Origin: Hyalella azteca | Lineage: Eukaryota; Arthropoda; Malacostraca; Amphipoda; Hyalellidae | Assembly (NCBI RefSeq): GCF_000764305.2 | Contig: NW_025934840.1 | Span: forward strand, 124,001 to 188,000 | Length of the DNA: 64,000 nt | Direction of reading: 5' to 3' | Part shown: positions 32,330-43,846 of the stretch, piece by piece | How positions within the stretch are numbered: position 1 is the first letter of the stretch | Layout of the letters: each line of letters starts with the position of its first letter | Program-made: the position numbers and the translations under genes | The notes under the pieces: generated by a model | The model's database searches: none | Told to the model about the DNA's origin: nothing | Seen by the model: only the letters and a program-made list of their open reading frames with translations

Positions 32330-33830
32330 AATACGGGCAACATTTACCAGCGCCTCATTAACGCCTCATTACGTACAGTGTCGCTGTGCGGGTTGGTAAT
32401 TAAGATTTTGGCAGCGTTTACCCGCGTCTCATTAACGCCTCATTACGTACAGTGTCGCTGTGCGGGTTGGTAATTAAGATTTTGGCAGCGTTTACCCGCG
32501 TCTCATTAACGCCTCATTACGTACAGTGTCGCTGTGCGGGTTGGTAATTAAGATTTTGGCAGCGTTTACCCGCGTCTCATTAACGCCTCATTACGTATAG
32601 TGTCGCTGTGCGCGTTGGTAATTAAGATTTTGGCAGCGTTTACCCGCGTCTCATTAACGCCTCATTACGTACAGTAACGCGATGCGCGTTGGTAATCAAG
32701 ATAAAGGCAGTGTCTATCCCTTTCCTCATTAACGCCTCATTACGTACAGTGACGCGATGCGCGTTGGTAATGAAGATATAGGCAGCGTTTATCCCTTTCC
32801 TCATTAACGCCTCATTACGTACAGTGACGCGATGAGCGTTGATAATCAAGATAAAGGCAGCGTTTACCAGCGCCTAATAAATACCTCATTACGTACAGTG
32901 ATGCGATGCGCGTTGGTAATCAAGACAAATCCAGCGTTTACCCGCACCTCATTACGTACAGTGACGCAATGTGCGTTGGTAATCAAGGTAATGGCAGCGT
33001 TTACCCGCGCGTCATCAACGTCTCATTACGTACAGTGACGCGATAATCAAGATAGAGGCAACGTTTATCCCTTTCTTCATCAACGTCTCATTACGTACAG
33101 TGACGCGATGCGCGTTGGTAATGAGGTAATGAAGATAAGGGCAGCGTTTATTCGCGCCTCATTAACGCCTCATTACGTACAGTGATGCGAGGTGCGTTGG
33201 TAATGAGGTAATGAAGATAAAGGCAGGGTTTATCCCTTTCTTCATCAACGTCTCATTACGTACAGTGACGCGATGTGCGTTGGTAATCAAGACAATGGCA
33301 GCGTTTGCTCGCGCCTCATTAACGCCTCATTACGTACAGTAACGCGATGTACGTTGGTAATGAGAAAATGAAGATAAAGGCAGCGTTTACCCGCTCCTCA
33401 TCAATGCCTCATTACGTACAGTGACGCAATACGCGTTGGTAATGAGATAATGAAGATAAAGGCAGCGTTTACCAGCGCCTAATTAATAACTCATTACGTA
33501 CAGTGACGCGATACGCGTTGGTAATGAGAAAATGAAGATAAAGGCAGCGTTTATCCCTTTCTTCATTGACGCCTCATTACGTACAGTGACTCGATGGGCG
33601 TTGGTAATGAGATAATGAAGATAAAGGAAGCGTTTATCCCTTTCCTCATTAACGTCTCTATACGTACAGTGACGCGATGCGCAGTGGTAATTGAGATAAA
33701 GGCAGCGTTTACCCGCTCCTCATTAACGCCTCATTACGTACAGTGACGCGATTCGCGTTGGTAATGAGATAATGAAGATAAAGGAAGTGTTTACCCCTTT
33801 CTTCACCAAGCCCACATTACATGCAGTCTT
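32330..33830. repeat. 1.5-kb array of ~75-90-bp units
   Basis: About nineteen units around the conserved core CTCATTACGTACAGTGACGC. They also share GCGCGTTGGTAAT and GGCAGCGTTTA(C/T)CC. The left end holds three near-identical units with GTGTCGCTGTGCGGGTTGG; the rest vary by small insertions such as GAGATAATGAAGATAAAGG. This is the longest array in the window. Confidence 0.95.
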
Positions 33831-34020
33831 AAGAGCGTCCACTCGACCCTTGTTCCCCCGAGGGCCACCCAATGACCGTTTAATCGCTCATTACGGCCCC
33901 CTAATGAGCCGTGAAACTTGATGCCAACTTAAATTGAAGTCCGCGGGAGCTGCGCGCCGTGTTTGCCTTCACACAAAACTTCTTCCATCAAGTTGTGTGC
34001 TGGTCCCAACTGAGCTGAGA
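33831..34020. other. GC-richer unique spacer
   Basis: Non-repetitive and less AT-rich, with homeodomain-like TAATGAG/CTCATTA words. No open frame of note. Confidence 0.4.
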
Positions 34021-34315
34021 TGCGTGATGAATAGAGGAGTGATGAATAGAGGAGTGATGAGCGGTAGTGTGTGATGAATAGATGTGTGATGAATAGATGC
34101 GTGATGAATAGATGTGTGATGAATAGAGGAGTGATGAATAGAGGCGTGATGAATAGATGTGTGATGAATAGATGCGTGATGAATAGATGCGTGATGAATA
34201 GATGCGTGATGAATAGATGCGTGATGAATAGATGCGTGATGAATAGATGCGTGATGAATAGATGCGCGATGAATAGATGTGTGATGAATAGATACGTGAT
34301 GAATAGAGGCGTGGA
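34021..34315. repeat. 15-bp tandem repeat, ~18 copies
   Basis: Unit GTGATGAATAGATGC with minor variants (GAGGA, TACGT). Stop-free phases create M-N-R-C-V and S-S-R-I-Y pentapeptide frames judged spurious. Confidence 0.95.
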
Positions 34316-35670
34316 AGATAAAATTTATTTGGAAGATAAAATTCCAGCGTAATTCTATAAATTAACAATTCGCCTTATTGAGGCATTCAATCTTTTTGAA
34401 TAGTTATACACGATAACTGTATTTTGAATATTGAAAAAGTTGTTGGTGCCATAATCAACATTGAGAGTGGAGTTGTTTCAGTTTTAGTTCCATCGTTAGA
34501 ACAAAATATAAATTTAAAATCTTTATTTTTCGGGATCAAAGTGTGAAAAAGTCTGGTGTTAGTTACATTGAACGATCATTTGTACGAATTTATAAATTTC
34601 ACTCGGCAAGCATTTTAGAGTATTCAGGTGGCGGTATAGAGATATGGAATGAGATCTTATTCGGTTACACAGTGCCTTGATGGAATGGTATTTACTGATG
34701 ACTTGTCAGGAGTGCAGCACTGCTAGCAGGGACCATCACAAATTGTAATAAAATTTTATTTTTTTTTATTAAATTGTATGTTTATAAAATTTTTCATTAT
34801 TTTCTGTTAAAATAGAGCCCATGACAGAAGAAAAAAATAACTCAAGAAAAGGATTAATTATGGCATAGAAATGTGACGCAGTTAATCACCTTTGCGATTT
34901 AAATTAAATTCAAGACATTGTTAGTTAACAAAATAGAGAACGTTGCTCAGGAACAACTAACCCTGCACAAATGACATTGAAGAGAAACACCTAACGAACA
35001 AATGACACATGCACCACTAATCACCCCACGGAGAGTTGTACGAAGTCCTGCCTTTGTCTCTGTAATAAAATAAAGACTAATGACTTGCCCTCTAGTGTCA
35101 CGTAGCGTAACTTCTGATCAAGAGAGGGGAACGCTTCATCCTTGCGAGGGGACTAGCGAGGTCCGCAGTTACTGAAAGTACAATAAAACATCCATGACGA
35201 AACTTCATGGATGATTGTGTAAGTTCCTAGTCGGGGTCTCGAATTTTGTAGAGAATTGCTTCAGGGACCGGTTGTATAATATTCGATGGCACTGTAATCC
35301 TTTGCAAAGAATGAGAAAAAGATCGATTGAAAGACATCGAGGGAATTGTTCGTTTTTATACGTAGCTTAATTTTTATATCTTAGATTGTTGAATAATAAT
35401 TCTGTGTGAATTATAAACTAACGACACGAAATGCTTCACTTCATTTAGAGATCTTAACAGAAGATTCAGCAGATGCCATGCCGGGATATTTTTTATTGTG
35501 GCTGTCGGTCAACATGGATGACACCATCATACCATATAGTCTGTACGATAGATGAATTATTCGTGATCTACTGTAATTAATTGTTATTCATTATATCAAG
35601 TTAATTAATTTTCTAAGTTGCTATTATCTTATTTGCATTTATTAAGGGATGAATATCAGTCATCAGGTGA
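34316..35670. other. No gene recognised
   Basis: AT-rich unique sequence with no supported feature. Confidence 0.5.
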
Positions 35671-35674
35671 ATGA

Positions 35675-36000
35675 ATTTTTACAGCTCCTTTCCTCTCAAT
35701 TTTCATTCAACAAAGCACTTGAATCAACCATCACGTGAATAAACTTCCCAAACTTCCCATTTTTCGTCCATCATTCAAGAAGACATTTTCACGACGATCC
35801 TTCTTACCTTTTCACGGTCCATTAAGGCATGTATGTATCAACTGGCGAATCACTATTTACAGCTTCCTTTCTCACAATTTTCATTCAACAACGCACTTGA
35901 ATCAACCATCACGCGAATAAACTTCGCAAAATTCAAATTTCTCGTCCATCATTTATGAAGGCATTTTCACGACGATCCTTCTTACCTTTTCACGGGCCAC
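35675..36000. repeat. ~180-bp duplication
   Basis: CACTTGAATCAACCATCACG and CACGACGATCCTTCTTACCT each occur twice (35718/35896 and 35790/35970). Confidence 0.88.
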
Positions 36001-36597
36001 ATCTGCACTCAACAAGCCCTCGCCTATAACCCAGGCGAGCGTTCATTGGGTCACGTATTGAGCCAATTAGAACTTCCCGTGATATTCCATTGAACTTTAA
36101 ATTGAGCTGCATCGCGCCGATATTTCTCGAAGGCTTCTTAAGGCATTCACTGGGCCGTGGCCCGTTAAATCGGCCGAGAAATTTCCCTGGATTTATGGTA
36201 ATAAATGGAGGCTTTGGCGGGATTTACTCCATGATTGTCGCTAAGGGGAGGGATTGGATAGCTTGCGCTGCGTTAAATGGAGTAGACTGAATCCTACAAC
36301 AATCAAAAGAAATGCATGGCTGATGATTAGGAGAATGCGTGGCAGATTTATTGCTAGAAATCTGCTGCTTTCGGATTTTTTTTTGTTCGAGTCCCGCGTC
36401 GTTTCTCGTAGCACCACAGATGAAATAAATCGCGGAAACCAGTTTCGTTTTTCTTTATTAAATATCTGAATAATTATATTGTTCAGTTGATGAAATTTTC
36501 TTCTATAATGTTCTTGATAATTTTACATTTTCACTGTTTAATTTCTCAAGGTTCGGTTACTTGCGTAACTACAGAAATGCTTGACAAGATGGCACTC
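36001..36597. other. GC-richer unique segment, no gene recognised
   Basis: 36010-36300 is non-repetitive and more GC-rich than its surroundings. Open frames are short, so a non-coding conserved element is as plausible as coding. Confidence 0.35.
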
Positions 36598-37081
36598 GGT
36601 CATGAGGACTAGTATGAGCAGTAGCTCAGGATACGAGTAAAGCCAAGAACGAACGTTGCGCATAACATATGATTTTAGCGAAGCACTGTCACTAACAGTT
36701 GTGTTAGTGTTGCAGAGTTACCGACGTTTCCAACAGTTGTGTCAGCTAGGCAGAGTTTCTAACGTTTCCGACAGTTGAGTCAGTTAGGCAGAGTTTCCAA
36801 CGTTTCCGACAGTTGAGTCAGTTAGGCAGAGTTTCTAACGTTTCCGACAGTTGAGTCAGATAGGCAGAGTTTCCAACGTTTCCGACAGTTGAGTCAGCTA
36901 GGCAGAGTTTCTAACGTTTCCGACAGTTGTGCCAGTTAGGCAGAGTTTCCAACGTTTCCGACAGTTACATCAATCAATCATTTAAAACATACATCATTCA
37001 ATTCGCCACTAAAAGAAAGGAGTAAAATAAATTATCCACACAGATATATAGGATCCCAAAGAATTATTTCCCAGTCTGTCC
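36598..37081 (+). repeat. Permuted repeat element, copy 1 (order A-B-C)
   Basis: Block A (36598-~36735) starts GGTCATGAGGACTAGTATGA. Block B (~36725-36965) is an array of ~42-bp units containing CCGACAGTTGAGTCAGTTAG and GCAGAGTTTC(T/C)AACG. Block C (~36966-37081) runs from ACATCAATCAATCATTTAAA to CCCAGTCTGTCC. The same three blocks occur inverted and reordered at 40366-40893. Confidence 0.92.
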
Positions 37082-38530
37082 TTATAAACAGAAGATCTAT
37101 GGCGAGTTTCAATCTTCACAGATCAGCATGGGGAGCTTCGCCCCTTGCAGCGTGCCCCCCGTAGTACATAATGGACATAGTTTAGGGACACACGCTGATT
37201 AGCTCGAAGCTTCGGAATGCATTTTACGAAGCCGCGATAGGCCAGACTTTTCCGTGGGGAGATTTCGCTGCAACTTTGTGGCAGGGTAAAGTTCTCGTTG
37301 AGCGCCGGTATTTAATTAGTATACCGCGCTAAACTTAATCAAGCGGTAGATGAATAAACATGAACCTTACTCGTGATACTAGACCCTCTTGAATGCCGGC
37401 GTGTTGAATGTGAATTGTTTAGTGGGGGATAGCGCTTGTTCATAGGCACGGGAGTTCATAATGTATTACAACAATGAAAACTTCTGAATGAAGAAAACCG
37501 ATGATGAAGATGACTTAGTAGTATTTGTAAATATTAGTCAAAATTAGTATATATTAGTTATATGAGTATATTCAGTTTGACACCCTTCTTTTTGCTGCAA
37601 TTTGGAGGAATTTTGTTGAACCAGATGATAGAAATAAAAAAAATTATTTATTTGCCAATGGGAATAGTTGCTTAAATAAAAATGAATATTTTTCGCCAAC
37701 GAGAATAGTTGCTTGTTGAACGTTTGCGTTGAATACTTTAATTTCTTAGGTAATATGTATTAATACTCGATGAAATATTTCAACTTTAATCCATAAGTAT
37801 ATCACGTCGCTAACTGATATAAATAATGATAGCTTTTCAACCATAAATTCCACACTTGTCGATTAGATGCAATAGACGCAAGAAATTGCACGCGAATATT
37901 CTAACATCCCTAACATGATGCTTTCGAGCCTCGCTATAACTTGCACAAAAATTAGCATATCCTATTTGTCTAATCATTATGAATGTATTTTTTAATATAT
38001 TCCTCACCACCCACATTATTTGCATCGTCTTTACCATCATCATTGAACAATACAAAACTAAAAAGTATCTCATCTTTAAAAACGAAAATAAAAATGTACG
38101 TCGAAAATATTGTGGCGGCTCTCCTCGATAATAGAAATTTTTTTATTATCAAAGAGAGATGATATGCTTCACATAATCAAAATTGAGAAAATTACATTAT
38201 TATTTTGTGGAGCAATGACACGGTTATCTGTCCATATTAACTTAGCGTCTTTTGCAAGGGAACTACGTAATTTGTTTTAAGTGAATCATTTCTCGTATAC
38301 CGCAGAAATTTGCTCATGTGATAAATATTCTAGATTATTTACACTTATTTCATTAATCATTTGTGTTCAACTACCGAAAATTATTCAAGAGAATTAATTA
38401 GTTGCGAGTGCTTGAGTTAAGATTCACTGACCATTTCAGCGCGCGCAAGTTGGACTAAGTTGAATAAGTTGAAGTTAGTCGGTAAGTTTATACTGACCGG
38501 CGGCATGCAGCAGCGGCGCAATAAAGCAGA
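37082..38530. other. No gene recognised; GC-richer segment 37130-37340
   Basis: Unique sequence, no supported exon. AT-rich open frames at 37837-38152 are unrecognised. Confidence 0.45.
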
Positions 38531-38710
38531 AGTGCTGCATAGCTTGCATTCCTGCAGCATTCCTGCTCTGCAGCATTCCTGCCCTGCAGCATTCCTGCCC
38601 TGCAGCATTACTGCTCTGCAGCATTCCTGCTCTGCAGCATTCCTGCTCTGCAGCATTCCTGCTCTGCAGCATTACTCTGCAGCATAAAATCCTTCTCTGT
38701 AGCATAAAAT
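38531..38710. repeat. 16-bp tandem repeat, ~11 copies
   Basis: Unit GCTCTGCAGCATTCCT. The 16-bp length cycles the reading frame every 48 bp, giving spurious Cys/Ala/Gln-rich open frames. Confidence 0.95.
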
Positions 38711-38716
38711 AAAAAA

Positions 38717-38975
38717 GATCTTTTAATAAGAGATCTGTGCATCAGAGATCCGTTTTTCAGCGATTTAATAATTAAAGACCTTTTAATCAGAGATCTTTGC
38801 ATCACGGATCAATTTATCCGAGATCCTTTGATCAGGGATCGGTGTATGAGAGATCCGTTAATCGGAGAACCATACATCAGGGATCCATCCAAATGTTCGT
38901 GTATCCTGGGATCAGTGCATCGAGGATTCTTATACATAAAGGATTCGTGTATCAGGAATCCGTTAATAAGAGATG
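38717..38975. repeat. Degenerate GATC-rich repeat (~15-20 bp)
   Basis: Many diverged copies of ATCAGAGATCCGTTTAT-like words directly following the 16-bp array. Confidence 0.8.
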
Positions 38976-40365
38976 AAATGACTTGAATGAAGCTGTGCGT
39001 CTATCTTTTCTTGTATTGAAAATTTACGCAAGCATTGCTAAAATTCTCATTTTTGGATGTACTATTTGAAGGTAAAAATTCACTGAACTGTGTGTCCTAG
39101 AACCCTCAACAAGAAGGGTAAATACAGTTTCTTGTTTGAAGATAAACTGCAGACTCCATGAATGTATAAATTTAAATTTTATGGTGCTAGATTTAAAAAG
39201 ATTCAATATAGGGATCCCAATAGGTCGACTACTAAACTCGATCATAAGTTACACAATAAAATGGGAGAATATCACAATAATTTCCGAAATAGGATATTGT
39301 TTTTATTATCAAACTGTAGCTTCGTTCTGTTGATGAACGATCACTGTTTTGAATGTAAAGCTTGTATTCTTCTAAAGAATTCAAAAACAAAGAAAAAGGC
39401 AAAAAAAACTCTTCGGATTCCAGCTCCATCATTAATTCAAAAACCCAGAACACATGTACAATCAATTAGCAAACTAAAATTCACATTGAAGATAATAAAA
39501 AATAAATTATCAAATGAAAACAAATACTAGCAGTGCCGGGCAGTGCAACGTCCCTGTGTTCGATAGCGATTTTAGAGTTAGAGTTTAAGCCTCACAACCG
39601 GTATTTCTGACCTGCGATTTTTAGAGTTCCTATACATTTTCAGAAGCCTAGTCTAATTGCGGCCAATAGTTCATATCCCCTCGAAATTGTAAATAGATAG
39701 GTTAGTCTACTCATGTTTACCTCATCCATATTTTTTTTATTTGACAATTCATGTTTTAATATCTTCAACTGTAATTTTAGTTTGCTAATTGTTTGTACTT
39801 GTGTTTTAGGTTTTTGAAATGACGAAGGAGCTGAGCTCCGAAACGTTTTCTCCACTCTGAAATGGCGAATTTTTTGGCTGTTTTCTTTGCTTTTAAATTC
39901 TTGATAAACTTGCGGTTTAAGCAATCAAGTGATCTTAATACATGTACTCTGTTTTTTTTTTCACATTGCAGGTTGATGTGCAACTCAGTTTACCATGTCA
40001 ATCATCGCACTGTGAACTGATATTTAGTTTCCAGATTACCTCTAAATTCGGGATACACCAGTATTATGAATACTGCATCCGTATAAAGCTAAGAATCACA
40101 TATATAAAAATTCAATTTAGGCCTATTCCTGTGCTCCTTATTCTTAAAAAATAATTATTTAATCGCTTTGCCACTCCTTGTTTTTCTCAGTATTGGGCAA
40201 TCTCTAAAAAACGTATAGCAAACAAATTGGATTTCCGCATTTGCCTGCATTTCACCGTAGTCGCGGCTCTTACTCTAACAGAGATCTCGTGACGTGTAAT
40301 TAAAACCGTCACTACAAGGGATGGCTGAAACCATTCAGCGGTCTCACCAACAACGTAATTGTCGG
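38976..40365. other. No gene recognised
   Basis: AT-rich. Similar Lys-rich open frames on opposite strands (39162-39530 plus, 39640-39924 minus) share phrases such as Q-S-I-S-K-L-K and Q-T-I-S-K-L-K-L, and K-N-S-K-T-K. The two stretches are therefore related inverted copies of one ~200-bp sequence. No family recognised. Confidence 0.5.
39330..39930. repeat. Diverged inverted duplication (~200-bp arms)
   Basis: The plus strand at 39360-39520 and the minus strand at 39925-39735 give matching translations (A-P-S-x-x-Q-K-P-R/K-T-x-V-Q-x-I-S-K-L-K and L-S-N-E/K-N/K). They are ancient inverted copies of one sequence, perhaps an old element. Confidence 0.55.
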
Positions 40366-40893
40366 AAACGTTGGCAACTCTGCCTAACTGACTCAACTGT
40401 TGGTAACGTTGGAAACTCTGCCTAACTGACTCAACTGTTGGTAACGTTGGGAACTCTGCCTAACTGACTTAACTGTCGGAAACGTTGGAAACTCTGCCTA
40501 ACTGACTTAACTGTCGGAAACGTTGGAAACTCTGCCTAACTGACTTAACTGTCGGAAACGTTGGAAACTCTGCCTAACTGACTCAACTGTCGGAAACGTT
40601 GGAAACTCTGCCTAGCTGACACAACTGTTTGAAACGTCGGTAACTCTGCAACACTAACACAACTGTTAGTGACAGTGCTTCGCTAAAATCATATGTCGTG
40701 CGCAACGTTCGTTCTTGGCTTTACTCGTATCCTGAGCTACTGCTCATACTAGTCCTCATGACCAGGTGGTCATGAGGACAGACTGGGAAATAATTCTTTG
40801 GGATCCTATATATCTGTGTGGATAATTTATTTTACTCCTTTCTTGTAGTGGCGAATTGAATGATGTATGTTTTAAATGATTGATTGATGTAAT
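40366..40893 (-). repeat. Permuted repeat element, copy 2 (order C-A-B on the minus strand)
   Basis: Read on the minus strand: block C, then a perfect palindrome (40779-40752), block A, and the ~42-bp array B. The start and end fall exactly at the B/C junction of copy 1. GTAATT is present at both ends (about 40355-40360 and 40888-40893). Order and orientation were checked by reading block landmarks. Confidence 0.9.
40752..40779. repeat. Perfect 28-bp palindrome with 2-nt centre
   Basis: GTCCTCATGACCA and TGGTCATGAGGAC around GG. It is the closing point between blocks C and A; copy 1 is broken inside the same sequence, with half at each end. Confidence 0.97.
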
Positions 40894-41129
40894 TACCCGA
40901 GAATTAATTATCGACTCATGGAAATTTTGTTTGTTTAGTTGCGCATTGTCATTTTTCGACGGAAAAAAATCATCCGCCTTATTTTTCATTAAGCAAGATT
41001 TTTCACTATGATTTTTCAATTGTTGAACTGAACCAAGGGGATTCAGTACAGCATCAGTAGGGATTCTTATTGCGGACAATGCAACACAACTCTTCTCTTT
41101 AATCCTTTCTAGGCTTATTCCTCTGCTCT

Positions 41130-41670
41130 ACCTTATGTTGCCGAATAAACAATACGTTTTTTCTTTAGGGTTGTCGAATAAACAATACGGGTTGTCAACA
41201 TAAACAGTCTACTATATGTAGTCGAATTAACAATAAATTTTTTTCCTTTAGGGCTATCGAATAAACAATACGGGTTGTCAACATAAACAATATACTATAT
41301 GTAGTCGAATTAACAATACATTTGTTTCCTTTAGGGCTATCGAATAAACAATACGGGTTGTCAACATTAACAATCTACTTTATGTTGTCGAATAAACAAT
41401 ATGTTTTTCCTTTAGGGCTATCGAATATACAATACGGGTTGTCAGCATTAACAATTTACTTTATGTTGTCGAATAAACAATATTTTTTTTCTTTAAGGTT
41501 GTCGAATGAACAATATGTTTTTCTTTAGGGTTGTTGAATAAACAAAACGGATTGTCTACATAAACAATCTACTATATTTTGTCGAATAAACAATACGTTT
41601 TTTTCTTCAGGGTTGTCGAATAAACAATATGTTTATTTTCTTTAGGGTTGTCGAATAAACAATATATTTT
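41130..41670. repeat. Imperfect ~33-35-bp / ~60-70-bp repeat array
   Basis: Repeated GTTGTCGAATAAACAATA, TTTTTTCTTTAGGGTTGTCG and CATAAACAATCTACTATATG, in alternating order. Confidence 0.9.
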
Positions 41671-42104
41671 TATTTATGGTTATATTCGCATAAACTATTG
41701 ATTGGGAAACTGATATTCTGGAGCGAGAGTCTGGTCAATATCCTGCCACGTGCCGCTCGACGCGAGGCTTTCAGTGCACATCCTGTACGTGGGGTCGGGT
41801 GCTGGCTACTGCACGACATGGAGTGCGCACGGTGCGCATTGTCGTGACGCATGAACGACGCACGGTGCGCATTAATTGCCGCGACGCATGAATTACGTAC
41901 GGTGCTCATTCACTTCACAAGTTTCTTTTAGTCCTGCGAATCCAAAATACAAAAAGATACGTAAGCGACATTTCCGTTGTTTGTTTTGCGGAGTTTACCA
42001 TAATTTCAGCAAAAGTTATTTCTGCTAGTGCAAAAAAGTGCACAATAGGCGCTTTAGTGACGTTCTTCAGCATAATTCAGCACAGTAGCTTAAACTCATC
42101 CTAT
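41671..42104. other. No gene recognised
   Basis: Short CG-rich direct repeats (CGACGCATGAA / ACGGTGCGCATT) around 41810-41910; no supported gene. Confidence 0.5.
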
Positions 42105-42235
42105 TTCTTGTTAATATAATTTAATATAATAATAATATATTTAATATATTTATATTTAAAATATATTTAATATAAATTTAATATAATAATAAGGTATAGA
42201 TATCTTATATCTATATCTTCTTATCTATACCTCTT
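42105..42235. repeat. AT-rich low-complexity tract ending in a hairpin
   Basis: Runs of TTTAATATA-like words, then AGGTATAGATATC... pairing with GATAAGAAG/ATCTATACCT at 42192-42232. Confidence 0.8.
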
Positions 42236-42567
42236 CCGCTGCCTTCACTGCACGTGTGTCTGACACCATACACGTGTTCGCGGCTCTCGCCCTACACGCA
42301 AACTCGGCAGTATAACAACGGTCCTGTCTGATGGCCGCTCCACTACATGCAAATAACATGAAGACTTCACAAAAATTTGCTGTGGCACAAATTGCAGTGC
42401 ACGTGGAATCTTTCCTCAGGGGAGCTTGATAAGCAGGCACCGTTTGCAAACGCGTAAAAACCAACGAAATGTTTGGGGCGGCGGTCGTAACAAGTGACAG
42501 CGTAACGAGCAGACATCAATGAACACGAGGGTGTCGGCGCTCATATCAAATTTCGATCACGTGTGCC
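42236..42567. other. No gene recognised
   Basis: Unique sequence, moderately GC-rich, no supported exon. Confidence 0.45.
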
Positions 42568-42572
42568 TTTTT

Positions 42573-42720
42573 AGCGCATTTTCTCATTTATGGAAAAAAT
42601 GCACTATTGTGCTCGCCATGTCTGTTTGGCTGTCCGTCTGTCCGTCCGTCCGTGACCTCAAGTTTTCGTCAACGAGAAAATGCGCTCTCTGTCACTCACT
42701 GCAGTGAGTACTGAGTTATA
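42573..42720 (+). mobile_element. GTCY-core element, copy 3
   Basis: AGCGCATTTTCTCATTTATG ... GTACTGAGTTATA, flanked by T5 (42568-42572) and T6 (42721-42726). Internal (GTCC)n run at about 42635-42650. It includes the perfect palindrome ACTCACTGCAGTGAGT. Confidence 0.9.
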
Positions 42721-42726
42721 TTTTTT

Positions 42727-43586
42727 GAAACTGAAGCGCGTTATCGACGGCTGATGGAAGGCCCGCGAACAGCCGGTGGTGTTGCATAAATAATTTTCAA
42801 TATGGAAAGGAACAAGACAAGTATCAAGTGTTCCGACATAGGGGAGGATTTTGGCACACGACGACGCAATTGAGTTTGAAAGTGTCGTCTTGCTCACTTG
42901 ATTTGAGGCTAAAGACTCTTTTGTGCTATGGTTTGCGTTGTAAAAAGTTTTCACTTTATGTAAATTTCTCATCTTTCTAAAGACTGTATACATTTACCTA
43001 TGTTTAAAATCATGTTCTGTTGATAAAGACTTTTGTGAATCATATCCTTGCATTGTGCTGAGCTCAGATAACTCGAGAAAAACATCAATTGCAGCTTCAC
43101 AACGCATGTCATCTATAATGATGAATGCAAGCGTGTGCACAATTTTACACAATAAAATTTTACAGAATAATTTTTTCCTCGTGAGACTTCTCAAGTTAAC
43201 TCATAATATCTCATTAACTCAAATCATTATAGCCATCTGAATAAATTAAGTGACTCATGCACTAAACAGGATGAGTTACGCCAAAGAAGCCTTGAGTCGC
43301 ATTAAGTCCTCGGGAGTTGATTTAGGGAGAACTTGTCTAGCATATGGCGTGAAATATGGAGTTTTTCAGAGCGCTTTCCGCTCTTGACTATTAACAGCTT
43401 TCTCGCAGTAAAACAGTCGGAAAAGAAATATCCTCTCCACCACACAGTCGCAAACTTCATCTTCCTTACAGAATTTGAAATTTTGGCAAAATTTATTTCC
43501 GTAAGTGATACACTGAAGATGGTCTGCTCACGTATAATTTCAGGTAAATTTTGAGTGCAGGACTTAGGCGCAAATCTTATCTTGAG
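42727..43586. other. No gene recognised; 119-codon minus open frame
   Basis: A minus-strand frame at 43302-43661 (119 codons) is non-repetitive but overlaps the 130-bp duplication at its start, and I do not recognise it. A coding remnant is possible. Confidence 0.3.
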
Positions 43587-43846
43587 GTCTCTTTGTATTA
43601 CTTTATCACCATGAACTTCATAAATCTCTGTGAAATTCTCGTATTGCACGATTGATTTCATTCATGGCATTCTCAGGTTCGCCAATCTCTGCTGGAGTCG
43701 GAGTAGCGAGGCGTAGGGTCTCTTTGTATTACTTTATCAACATGAACTTCTTATAATCTCTGTGAACTTCTCGTACTGCACGATTGATTTCATTCACGGC
43801 ATTTTCAGATTCGCCAATCTCTGTTGGAGTCGGAGTAGCGAGGCGG
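43587..43846. repeat. 130-bp tandem duplication
   Basis: GTCTCTTTGTATTACTTTAT begins copies near 43587 and 43718; both end TCGGAGTAGCGAGGCG. Few differences, so relatively young. Confidence 0.93.

Noticed and set aside
33988..34368. M-N-R-C-V and S-S-R-I-Y repeat frames
   Set aside because: Products of the 15-bp array at 34021-34315.
36598..40893. Calling the permuted element a Helitron
   Set aside because: A hairpin next to CTAG and an internal minisatellite are suggestive, but a TC 5' end, an A-T insertion site and a clean terminal boundary were not established.
43302..43661. 119-codon minus-strand gene
   Set aside because: Its first part lies in a 130-bp duplicated unit, no family was recognised and no splice or start support is visible.
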